Of a stretch of DNA of 64,000 bases, positions 36,569 through 44,468 are shown in pieces. The stretch lies in NCBI RefSeq assembly GCF_001857965.1, contig NZ_CP017774.1:992001-1056000 (forward strand), given 5' to 3'. Under the pieces are notes generated by a model. The model was given only the letters and a program-made list of their open reading frames with translations, ran no database searches and was not told where the DNA came from. The stretch's first letter is position 1. Every line of letters starts with the position of its first letter. Source of the stretch: Flavobacterium commune. GTDB lineage: Bacteria > Bacteroidota > Bacteroidia > Flavobacteriales > Flavobacteriaceae. The position numbers and the translations under genes were made by a program.

Positions 36569-37295
36569 TTTTGATTTTGTATTGAAATGTTTGGCTCAAA
36601 CTTTCCAAAAGGAAATTTGAATTGGCAAATATGGTATTTTTTAATCGTTTAGCCAAAAAATCTGCATCACCACCCGTTAAAATTATGATAATTTTTGTAC
36701 AAGCTGCCTTATATTCATCTATGAAACCGTCAATCTCATAGACCAATCCGTTAACCACACCCGAATGTATGGATTCAGCTGTTGATTTTCCGATATAGCT
36801 TTCTGGACTTTGCAAAGTCAACAACGGAAGTTTTGCCGTAAACTGATTCAAAGATTCATATCGCAACCGCAATCCCGGCGCAATGGCACCGCCCTGATAT
36901 ACATTATTTTCATCGACAAAATCATAGGTAACACAGGTTCCTGCATCGATTATCAATCTGTTTTGATTGGGATATAACAAAGTAGCTCCTGCAGCAAGTA
37001 CCATACGGTCAATTCCTAAAGTTTTTGGAGTCCCATAATTATTGGAAAACGGAAAAGAATCTTCATTTGAAACAAAATGAACCTTAACCTTATCTTCGAA
37101 TGCTAAAAAAGATTGTTTTTCGACATATGCTACCGAAGAAACCACCAAATGAGCTATTGTTTCAAATTTTTCTAAAATTTTTTCTATCTTTTTCTCAAGG
37201 GCTTTTTTATCAAAAACAAAACGCTCCAAAATGGTATCACCCTCAAAAACAGCCGCTTTAATTTGGGTATTCCCCACATCAACAGTTAATATCAT
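36561..37295 (-). CDS. coaX: Type III pantothenate kinase
   Basis: Phosphorylates pantothenate in the first step of coenzyme A synthesis. The N-terminal phosphate loop TVDVGNTQIKAAVFE is the DxGNT signature. Further motifs are YGTPKTLGIDRMVLAAGA, IIDAGTCVTYD and GGAIAPGLRLR, all typical of the ASKHA-fold CoaX group, and ILTGGDAD near the C-terminus. The length (244 aa) is normal. It heads the minus-strand run through the barrel protein and lptC to the CNNM/CBS gene, with an 8-bp overlap to the next gene. It is divergent from tRNA-Phe. Confidence 0.94.
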   Translation of the reverse strand: MILTVDVGNTQIKAAVFEGDTILERFVFDKKALEKKIEKILEKFETIAHLVVSSVAYVEKQSFLAFEDKVKVHFVSNEDSFPFSNNYGTPKTLGIDRMVLAAGATLLYPNQNRLIIDAGTCVTYDFVDENNVYQGGAIAPGLRLRYESLNQFTAKLPLLTLQSPESYIGKSTAESIHSGVVNGLVYEIDGFIDEYKAACTKIIIILTGGDADFLAKRLKNTIFANSNFLLESLSQTFQYKIKND

Positions 37296-37347
37296 ATTTT
37301 GATTTTTGGTTTAGCGAATGTACGAATAGATTTTTTCATAAAAATGT

Positions 37348-37378
37348 TTTGGTTATATTAAAAATGGTTCTATATTTG
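37348..37378 (+). promoter_or_regulatory. Promoter of tRNA-Phe
   Basis: TTTG (37348-37351) and TATATTTG (37371-37378) are separated by 19 bp, an exact fit to the Bacteroidota sigma-A pattern. The box ends 16 bp before the tRNA, as expected for a short 5' leader. Confidence 0.85.
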
Positions 37379-37394
37379 CACCCGCAACAAGCAC

Positions 37395-37467
37395 GGTACC
37401 TTAGCTCAGATGGTAGAGCAATGGACTGAAAATCCATGTGTCCCTGGTTCGATCCCTGGAGGTACCA
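37395..37467 (+). tRNA. tRNA-Phe (anticodon GAA)
   Basis: A 73-base cloverleaf with acceptor stem GGTACCT/AGGTACC, D-loop CTCAGATGGTAGAG, anticodon stem ATGGA/TCCAT with loop CTGAAAA (anticodon GAA at 37428-37430), and T-loop GGTTCGATCC. The discriminator base is A; CCA is not encoded. The gene stands alone, with a textbook promoter before it and a terminator after it. Confidence 0.96.
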
Positions 37468-37470
37468 CAA

Positions 37471-37500
37471 AACCCGAATTCTTAGAGTTCGGGTTTTTTG
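37471..37500 (+). terminator. Terminator of tRNA-Phe
   Basis: Stem AACCCGAA (37471-37478) and TTCGGGTT (37488-37495), 9-nt loop, followed by TTTT on the plus strand, directly after the tRNA. Confidence 0.85.
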
Positions 37501-37613
37501 TTTTTGTAACAATTTGGAACACGGATGACACTGATTCAGCAAATAAAAACGGATTTTTTAGGTTATTCGCTTTTATCTTTTAGAAAAAGAACAAGCAAAC
37601 TATCTCAAAAAAA

Positions 37614-38744
37614 TTACAGCAACGCCAACAAATACCCCATTAAAGAACCTCCCAAAACAACAAACGCACTATTTAGTTTTTTGTAACCAAAACTTACTCC
37701 AATACTCAAAACCGCAATTAAAATAGTACGCCAGTCTGTGATGGTTTCTTTGGTCATTAGCACACAAACAGCAACAATAATTGCCACCGAAGCCACATTT
37801 ACGGCATCTAAAAATACAGCAAAGCTATTTGAATTCCGCATTTTCTTAACCAATGGATTCAGTAAGACAACAAAAACAAAAGACGGCAGAAAAACCCCAA
37901 TAGTAGCAACAACAGCTCCGGATAGTCCATTAATTTGATAACCAATAAATGTTACCGAAGAAAAAACCGGTCCCGGTGTAAATTGCCCAACAGCGATAGC
38001 GTCAATAAGTTGAGCTCTTGACAAAAATCCCGTTGCGACCAGCTCAGTATCTAAAAAAGCAAACAATACATAACCACTTCCATAAAGTATGGCGCCTATT
38101 TTTAAAAAAATCAAAAATAGATTTGAGTTGGTTACCGAAAGAAAAACGGTCTTGGTTATCGGCAAAAAAGCTAAAGGGAAAACACTATTGGTATTTCTCA
38201 AGGATTTATTTCGAATAGAATCCAAAAACAAAGCAAGAAATCCTGCTCCAAACATCAGGTAAATTTCATTAATACCCAGCAAAGAACAACTTAAAACCAG
38301 AAGACCAACGATGAGCAATTCGAATGATTTTAATGATTTTTTTGCCAATGGAAAAATAGCCCCCAGAATCACAGCAATTATTGCAGGTTTTATTCCGTAA
38401 ACAAAAGGCTGCACCCGAGGAAGCTGCCCGAATTGCTTGTAAAGCCAGGCAAAAATTCCTGTTATAAAAACCGCAGGTAAAATAAAACAAAGTCCCGCAA
38501 TCAATAAACCTTTCCAGCCTGCTTTTTCATGTCCAACATGAATAGCCATTTCGGTGCTATTAGGCCCCGGAATCAAATTGGTCGCACCTATTAAATCTAA
38601 AAAATGTTGCTCCGTTAACCACTTTCGCCTTACAACTACTTCTTCCCGCATCATTGCAATATGAGCCGCAGGACCGCCAAAACCAATTATACCGAGTTTT
38701 AAAAAAAGCTTTGCTAAATCTTTTAATTCTGCTTTATCTACCAT
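37614..38744 (-). CDS. chrA: Chromate transporter (ChrA, CHR family)
   Basis: Inner-membrane transporter of the CHR superfamily, members of which export chromate. It has two homologous halves, each with the CHR signature: GFGGPAAHIAMM followed by NLIPGPNSTEMA in the first, and LYGSGYVLFAFL followed by GQFTPGPVFSSVTFIG in the second. About ten membrane segments. The length (376 aa) is that of the two-domain form. The gene overlaps the DoxX-like gene upstream by 11 bp, so the two are cotranscribed. Substrate is inferred from the family; sulfate-related or other oxyanion transport cannot be excluded. Confidence 0.9.
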   Translation of the reverse strand: MVDKAELKDLAKLFLKLGIIGFGGPAAHIAMMREEVVVRRKWLTEQHFLDLIGATNLIPGPNSTEMAIHVGHEKAGWKGLLIAGLCFILPAVFITGIFAWLYKQFGQLPRVQPFVYGIKPAIIAVILGAIFPLAKKSLKSFELLIVGLLVLSCSLLGINEIYLMFGAGFLALFLDSIRNKSLRNTNSVFPLAFLPITKTVFLSVTNSNLFLIFLKIGAILYGSGYVLFAFLDTELVATGFLSRAQLIDAIAVGQFTPGPVFSSVTFIGYQINGLSGAVVATIGVFLPSFVFVVLLNPLVKKMRNSNSFAVFLDAVNVASVAIIVAVCVLMTKETITDWRTILIAVLSIGVSFGYKKLNSAFVVLGGSLMGYLLALL

Positions 38745-39165
38745 TCCTTATTATCATTTTGTCAAATGAGTAACCGCCACTACCTTCAATTAATAAAAAG
38801 AAACTCCCTAAAAGCATTGCCCAATCAGTTCTGCTTTCGTGGATCAATTCCCATAATCCTTCCTCTAAATAAACTTCTGATTTTGTTATTGCCAATGCCA
38901 CAAGCATAATTACAATCAAAGGAATACTTGCCAACCTTGAAAACAACCCGATTAAGAGCAACAAACCGCAAATAATTTCAAACGCACCAACAAAACTGCC
39001 TAAGAATTCAGGCGATGGCAAACCTATTTTTTCAAACCTTCCTGCTCCCCGAAGTGCCGGAAATAAAAACTTTTGAATACCTTCTGATAAAAATACTGCC
39101 CCCACAATTAAACGAATGAGTATTATGGTTTTAGAATTGTTTGTACTGATTATTTTTGCTAACAT
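38734..39165 (-). CDS. DoxX family membrane protein
   Basis: A 143-aa protein with four hydrophobic segments. LIRLIVGAVFLSEGIQKF is the typical DoxX opening, followed by GRFEKIGLPSPEFLGSFVGAFEIICGLLLLIGL, reported here in parts. FWELIHESRTDWAMLLGSFFLLIEG-like sequence near the C-terminus completes the pattern (the actual start of that segment is LWELIHESR). DoxX proteins are often linked to oxidative or thiol stress. It overlaps chrA by 11 bp, which suggests a joint role in oxyanion or redox stress tolerance (inference). Confidence 0.88.
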   Translation of the reverse strand: MLAKIISTNNSKTIILIRLIVGAVFLSEGIQKFLFPALRGAGRFEKIGLPSPEFLGSFVGAFEIICGLLLLIGLFSRLASIPLIVIMLVALAITKSEVYLEEGLWELIHESRTDWAMLLGSFFLLIEGSGGYSFDKMIIRNGR

Positions 39166-39210
39166 ATTTTCTTGTTAAGATTTTCTGTCTGTTACAATTG
39201 TGGCACTAAA

Positions 39211-39244
39211 TTAGAAAACCTTTTGTTTCCAAAAGGTTTTCTAA
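39211..39244 (-). terminator. Terminator of the GH51-GH127 unit
   Basis: Perfect 15-bp stem TTAGAAAACCTTTTG (39211-39225) and CAAAAGGTTTTCTAA (39230-39244) with a 4-nt loop. It lies 16 bp beyond the stop of the GH127 gene and upstream of the DoxX gene. The following T-run on the minus strand is short. Confidence 0.75.
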
Positions 39245-39259
39245 TTATTATTTTTGAGT

Positions 39260-41632
39260 CTATTTCATCAAGCGTACTTCGTAAATACCTGTAATAGACG
39301 AATTCGGTTTGGCTTGAAATTTCACTTCCAGCAACTTTGCATTTGATTTTAAAATTTCGGCCGGAATTTCAATTATTTTATCAATAAACTGATTGCCTTC
39401 TTTTCCATCCATCGCAATCGAAGCAACTAAAACGGAGTTCAGATAAACATCAAATTTTCTGTTTTTATCCGAACCAAAATAAGTGATTCTCAACTTACGT
39501 GCTTCCGCTTTTGGGTTTTTCAAATCATAGCTAAAGAATCCCGTTCCGTTTCTATAATGACGTTCTTTATAAATTCCGGTATCAGTTTTCTCTCCTTTAA
39601 AATTATGATCGTTTTCAGGTTGCTGCTCTCCAGCCGTAACTAAATCTACTGTTACAGCTTCCAATTTCATTTTCGCATCTTCTCTTTCTTTCATTGCAGC
39701 TTGCAACTCAGGTAATTTTTCCTTTGTGGTAAAAGGCCAATACAACATATATCTGGCATCGTGAATTTGGAAGAAAGGTACCAATTGTAGATTCTTAAAC
39801 TGATCCTGATACGTAATATCTGAAATCGAATACGTAAAAGGTTTGTTTTTTACTGCTGTTATTGACTGTGCTAAATCAGTCGAATTTGAAACCAACATTG
39901 GCGCTTCTTCAATTGGATAAATTGGTCCGTTTGCAATATGCCCCATTCGGCTTCCATCGGCTCTTAAGCCTATTAAATCAGTCTCACCTGTAACAGCAGC
40001 CAGAACTATTGGTCCATGCACAAATGAAACCCAAGCCGATTTGTCCGGAAGTTGTTCTGCGCTATTGTGCATTGGCAGCACTATTGAAATAACATCTCCT
40101 GATTTCCATTTTCGATTAATAGAAACATAAGAATTCGCATCTTTTTCAATCGCTACTTCTTTGCCATTTACCTTAATTTTCATTTCTTCGTTCGTTATCC
40201 AGGAAGGATATCTGAACTTAACCGCAAACTTTTGCGCTTTTTTCAAATCCAATGTAAAGACTGATTGTTCTTCGAAAGGAAATTTGGTATTTTGTGTCAG
40301 CCTCAATCCTTTTTCTTTCCATTCTAAAGTGGAAGGAATAAAAAGATTCACGTACAAATTGGTAGCATCATGAGCGTAAATCATTTCGCCATATTTTCCG
40401 TGATTTTCTAAACCAGAACCCACACAACACCAAAAAGATTCCTGTGACTCCGAATACACACGGTAATGACGCGGACGAATAGGCGTAAAATAAACAAATC
40501 CTCCTTCAGGATGCTGCGATGATAAAATATGATTGTAAGTGGTACGCTCGTAATAATCCATGTATTTAGCCTCAGGATGTGCCAGAAACAAATGCTTACT
40601 CAATTTAAGCATGTTGTAACTGTTGCAGGTTTCAGGACCTTCTCTGGATTCAAGCATGGACGAAAAATCATTCGAAGGATTAAAATGTTCTCTCACACTA
40701 TTTCCTCCTATGGAAATGGTTCTATTTTCGACTACTGTTTTCCAAAAAAAGTTAGCCGCATCAGCCCATTTTGTATCACCACCTACTTCGGCTACACGCA
40801 TAAAACCGATTACTTTTGGAATTTGTGTATTGGCATGAATACCATTCAGCTTGTCTTCATCTTTTAACAAAGGATTCAAAATGGTCTTGTGCGAAAATTT
40901 TTCAGCCAAAACTAAATATTTTTTATCTCCTGTAATTGCGGCAACATCCGCAAAAACTTCGTTCATTCCGCCATGCTCGCTTTTTAGCATTAATTGGATT
41001 TGCTCATCCGAAAGATTAGCCACTAATTTCAAACACCAATCGGACAATTGAATTAGCATCTTTTTAGCTTTTTCATTCCCCGTTAGTTTGTAAGCATCCA
41101 CAAGACCCGCGTAAACCTTATGAACATTATACCAAGGCACCCATTTTCCGTTTAACGAAAAACCACCCGCATCAATCTTGCCTTTAGCAATATCAGCCCA
41201 CAATGCCTTACTTCCAGGAACACCGCCTATATAACCGTCTCCATTTTTTAATTGGCATTTTTCCAGCCAATCCAGCACATAATCTAAACGTTCTTTTATT
41301 TGCTGATTTCCAGTTGCGGCATACATCTCCGATAAAGCCGAAAGATAATGTCCACCAATGTGACCATCCAATCCTGTATTTTCCCAATTGCCATAATTAT
41401 CCTTTAGAGGCGTGATTCCGGCTTCTTTTAAATAAGGTGCCAGCAGCCTATCGGCATCGAGTTCTAAAATATATTTCATATCGGTTTGCTGCGCCTTTTG
41501 AAAAGGACTTTCTAACAAACGAACAGAAATTAACGGAAAAGACTGCAATTGTGCTGACTGACTATAAGCAGTAGCACTCAGCGTAATCAAAACAACCGAC
41601 CATAGATTGTTTTTTACATTTTTTAATATCAT
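39260..41632 (-). CDS. GH127 family beta-L-arabinofuranosidase
   Basis: Secreted or periplasmic glycoside hydrolase (family GH127, DUF1680) releasing beta-L-arabinofuranose from arabinose-containing glycans. Signal peptide VVLITLSATAYSQS. The N-terminal alpha/alpha barrel includes GHIGGHYLSALSEMYAATG and NVHKVYAGLVDAY. The zinc-cysteine active site is visible: ETC in GPETCNSYNML and the paired Cys in FWCCVGSGLENHGKYG, the second region containing the cysteine nucleophile known from HypBA1. A beta-sandwich region and a C-terminal accessory domain (from about residue 680) follow; total 790 aa, longer than the minimal enzyme of about 650. It follows the GH51 gene by 55 bp on the same strand. Confidence 0.9.
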   Translation of the reverse strand: MILKNVKNNLWSVVLITLSATAYSQSAQLQSFPLISVRLLESPFQKAQQTDMKYILELDADRLLAPYLKEAGITPLKDNYGNWENTGLDGHIGGHYLSALSEMYAATGNQQIKERLDYVLDWLEKCQLKNGDGYIGGVPGSKALWADIAKGKIDAGGFSLNGKWVPWYNVHKVYAGLVDAYKLTGNEKAKKMLIQLSDWCLKLVANLSDEQIQLMLKSEHGGMNEVFADVAAITGDKKYLVLAEKFSHKTILNPLLKDEDKLNGIHANTQIPKVIGFMRVAEVGGDTKWADAANFFWKTVVENRTISIGGNSVREHFNPSNDFSSMLESREGPETCNSYNMLKLSKHLFLAHPEAKYMDYYERTTYNHILSSQHPEGGFVYFTPIRPRHYRVYSESQESFWCCVGSGLENHGKYGEMIYAHDATNLYVNLFIPSTLEWKEKGLRLTQNTKFPFEEQSVFTLDLKKAQKFAVKFRYPSWITNEEMKIKVNGKEVAIEKDANSYVSINRKWKSGDVISIVLPMHNSAEQLPDKSAWVSFVHGPIVLAAVTGETDLIGLRADGSRMGHIANGPIYPIEEAPMLVSNSTDLAQSITAVKNKPFTYSISDITYQDQFKNLQLVPFFQIHDARYMLYWPFTTKEKLPELQAAMKEREDAKMKLEAVTVDLVTAGEQQPENDHNFKGEKTDTGIYKERHYRNGTGFFSYDLKNPKAEARKLRITYFGSDKNRKFDVYLNSVLVASIAMDGKEGNQFIDKIIEIPAEILKSNAKLLEVKFQAKPNSSITGIYEVRLMK

Positions 41633-41687
41633 AATTTTGGTTTTAGTTGGATTATAGAAAATAAATTCCTCCTTGATTTATTTCTAA

Positions 41688-44303
41688 TTATTTTTTGGTT
41701 TTTATTCGAATAAGCGAAAATGAATACGCTGGCAGTTCACTTGAAAACTCCTCGTTTACTGCAATAGTATCTGTTTTTGGCAAAGCCGTTTTACTATCTG
41801 GTGCTCCAGTTAACAACGTACGACTTGCATTGGAAGCCACTACTCCAAGATTTTTCAAATTCAATTGTGTATTTACCGAAACCGGAAGCATGTTAACCAA
41901 TTTTACAATTAAATCATTGCTTTTACTATCGCGCACAACCGAAACTCCAATGCGTTTTCTAACCGATTCACTGGTATCAGAAATACTAATATCATTAGAG
42001 AAATAAACATCTCCTGCATTGTTTCCGTACATTTTTTGAACCTGATAACCCACTGTTGGTTTCACTTCCGAATTATTGAAATAAATAATATCCGGATTCC
42101 ATTGTGTGTGACCTTCTTTGGCAAGCATTGGCGCAATAGAAGCCATACTTACCACATCTCCATTGCGTTCAATTGACGTTAAATATAAGGCTTCCGCCAA
42201 AGCTGTTTCGATATTATTAGGACGTCCCTGTAAAAAAGCAGCATATTCCCCAAGATATACTTTTGATTTCGAACGATCGTATTTATCATAAAAATCCTGA
42301 TTATTGATAAACCATCCCACTGATTCGTAATAATGTTCGTCCACCATTGGAATATTCAATTTATCGGCAAGAGCCCAACCTTCGTTATAATCCGTTCCTT
42401 CATAAAAAGGTCCAACCGTACCAATAACGGTAATTTCGGGATATTTTGCTTTTACAGCATTAAAAATCATCGTAAAACGCTCTTCAAAAATATCCGTTAT
42501 CAAATCTTCATTTCCTACACCAACATATTTAAGATTGAATGGTTTGGGATGTCCTGCTTCGGCTCTTTTCTTTCCCCATTTGGTATTCACATCACCATTG
42601 GCATATTCGATTAAATCTAAAACATCCTGAACATATTCGTCCATTTCACTCATCGGGATTCCGCCTTGTTGTCCGGCTCCGCCTGTTCCTGAATTTTGGC
42701 AAGGAACTCCAGCAGCTACAACCGGTAAAGGAGCTGCTCCCATATCTTCACAAAACTGAAAATACTCAAAATAACCCAATCCCATCGACTGGTGGTAACC
42801 CCAAAGATTGCGTTGTGGTTTTCTGGATTCTAATGGACCAATGGTGTTTTTCCAATGGTAAATATTCCCCAATCCATCACCATGAGCTACACATCCACCC
42901 GGAAAACGCATGAATTTTGGCTGAATGTCAGCAATAGTTTGAGCCAAATCGGCACGAAGGCCATTTTTACGCCCTTTGAATGTTTTTTGTGGAAACAACG
43001 AAATCATATCCAAGGCAATACTTCCTATATTTTGAGGAACAATCTCCAATTTTGCATCGGCTATTGTTTTATTGGAAACCAAAACAGCATTATATTTTTT
43101 CCAATTTACGCTGTTCGAATTAATAGTCGTTTCGGCATATTTTTCTCCATTTTCACCTACTAAACGAACCAGTAATTTTGTATTGGCTCCAGCCAAATTG
43201 CTAACAAAAACCGAAAAATCATATTTCTCACCCGCTTTCAAAGCAATCCCATCAAAACCTTCGTTGATAAATCCTTTTCCAACCTCAGCGATTTTTAAAA
43301 CAGCATAATGCTTATTATTTTCATGAATTGGCGAAATTGAATCGATATTAAATGTATTTTGAGTTCCTTCAATAGTCCAGGATTTAGAACTATTCCATGA
43401 TTTATCGTGACCTTCCTTGTCACTCAAAGCATATTCAAAATCACGATTCTGAATCAACTCAGCATACAATCCTCCATCAGCAGCATAATTGATATCTTCG
43501 AAAAACACCCCCGTGAGCATGTTGCTTATTTTTTTACTTTGAGAAGCTTCTACAGTAATGGTCGCATTTAGTGTTTTAAGTGAAGCAAAACGACTAGCAT
43601 CGGTTTTTGAAGTTTCCCCATTCAATTGATTTTTATAAGCTACTAGTTGTTCAGCCTTAATTAAATCATTCACCACATCCCAGGAAACTTTGTTTACGGT
43701 TCCGTTTTGAACAATCCCAGCAATGGCAACAGCTTCCCTTAAATCGACACGCTCTGATTCCTGAATTGTTTTTGTAGCAGCATATTTTACAAAATCCGTT
43801 GTAGTTACAGCAAATAATCCATTTGTGGCATTAGCCGAACTCTTCCATGATATCGCAAAAATTCCGTTATTTTGAGAAACTATCGGTTTCAGGCAATTAT
43901 TATCTTTCATGACCACAGGATACGACTGACGTCCCCAGCTAATCAAATCTTTAGAAGCCGCATGCGCAAAAGTTCCATCTTTATCATTCAAACTCCACAC
44001 ACAATGCCACATTCCGTCAACAGCCTTAAAAAGATAAGGCGCTATCATCTTTTTTTGAGAACCCCATCTTCCATAATCGGAATATAAAAAATTATAATTC
44101 TGCCCTACCGAATACCAATTTTTTCTGTCGACACTCCAGGCAAACTGTAATCCTGTTCTACCCGATAAATTTTCCGGAGTATAGGCAAATAAATATACTG
44201 AACCCGGATGGGCTAACTTTATATTGTTGTTTGCAAAAGTTGGTAAGACCATTACAAAACTCATTATAAATGCAACAATACTCAGTTTCATTTTATTTTT
44301 CAT
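41688..44303 (-). CDS. GH51 alpha-L-arabinofuranosidase with an N-terminal propeller-like region
   Basis: Exo-acting enzyme that removes alpha-L-arabinofuranosyl residues. After a signal peptide (FIMSFVMVLPTFANN), residues about 30-200 resemble part of a GH43-like beta-propeller (GLQFAWSVDRKNWYSV, GTFAHAASKDLISWGRQSYPVV, FAVTTTDFVKYA) without a complete catalytic set. Residues about 260-430 look like a CBM4_9-type sandwich. The GH51 catalytic domain follows, with RFPGGCVAHGDGLGN, the acid/base Glu in VGVGNEDL and the nucleophile in VYLGEYAAF. A C-terminal sandwich closes the 871-aa protein, which is longer than typical GH51 enzymes. It has its own promoter and precedes GH127, so it probably supplies the alpha-linked half of arabinan breakdown. 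Confidence 0.88.
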   Translation of the reverse strand: MKNKMKLSIVAFIMSFVMVLPTFANNNIKLAHPGSVYLFAYTPENLSGRTGLQFAWSVDRKNWYSVGQNYNFLYSDYGRWGSQKKMIAPYLFKAVDGMWHCVWSLNDKDGTFAHAASKDLISWGRQSYPVVMKDNNCLKPIVSQNNGIFAISWKSSANATNGLFAVTTTDFVKYAATKTIQESERVDLREAVAIAGIVQNGTVNKVSWDVVNDLIKAEQLVAYKNQLNGETSKTDASRFASLKTLNATITVEASQSKKISNMLTGVFFEDINYAADGGLYAELIQNRDFEYALSDKEGHDKSWNSSKSWTIEGTQNTFNIDSISPIHENNKHYAVLKIAEVGKGFINEGFDGIALKAGEKYDFSVFVSNLAGANTKLLVRLVGENGEKYAETTINSNSVNWKKYNAVLVSNKTIADAKLEIVPQNIGSIALDMISLFPQKTFKGRKNGLRADLAQTIADIQPKFMRFPGGCVAHGDGLGNIYHWKNTIGPLESRKPQRNLWGYHQSMGLGYFEYFQFCEDMGAAPLPVVAAGVPCQNSGTGGAGQQGGIPMSEMDEYVQDVLDLIEYANGDVNTKWGKKRAEAGHPKPFNLKYVGVGNEDLITDIFEERFTMIFNAVKAKYPEITVIGTVGPFYEGTDYNEGWALADKLNIPMVDEHYYESVGWFINNQDFYDKYDRSKSKVYLGEYAAFLQGRPNNIETALAEALYLTSIERNGDVVSMASIAPMLAKEGHTQWNPDIIYFNNSEVKPTVGYQVQKMYGNNAGDVYFSNDISISDTSESVRKRIGVSVVRDSKSNDLIVKLVNMLPVSVNTQLNLKNLGVVASNASRTLLTGAPDSKTALPKTDTIAVNEEFSSELPAYSFSLIRIKTKK

Positions 44304-44363
44304 TGGTTTTATTCTTTATAAAATTAACTTGTCCTGTTTTTTTTAACAAGAAGTCCGAATTAA

Positions 44364-44393
44364 CAAATGTAAAAAAAACATTTATTAATTCAA
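44364..44393 (-). promoter_or_regulatory. Promoter of the GH51-GH127 unit
   Basis: On the minus strand TTG (44391-44393) and TACATTTG (44364-44371) are separated by 19 bp, matching the Bacteroidota pattern. It lies 60 bp before the GH51 ATG and downstream of the susD terminator, so the hydrolase genes can be transcribed apart from susCD. Confidence 0.65.
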
Positions 44394-44414
44394 GCTTAAA
44401 TAATTATAAAAAAA

Positions 44415-44447
44415 ATACCCTCAAAAAGTAAAATACAATTTGAGGGT
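44415..44447 (-). terminator. Terminator of susD
   Basis: Perfect 10-bp stem TACCCTCAAA (44415-44424) and TTTGAGGGTA (44438-44447). On the minus strand the stem is followed by eight T. It is located 22 bp past the susD stop and separates susCD from the enzyme genes. Confidence 0.85.
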
Positions 44448-44468
44448 AATTTAAAAACAAGAAAAATC

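Noticed and set aside
40529..40867. 112-codon plus-strand open frame
   Set aside because: It is antisense to GH127 across its catalytic ETC motif.
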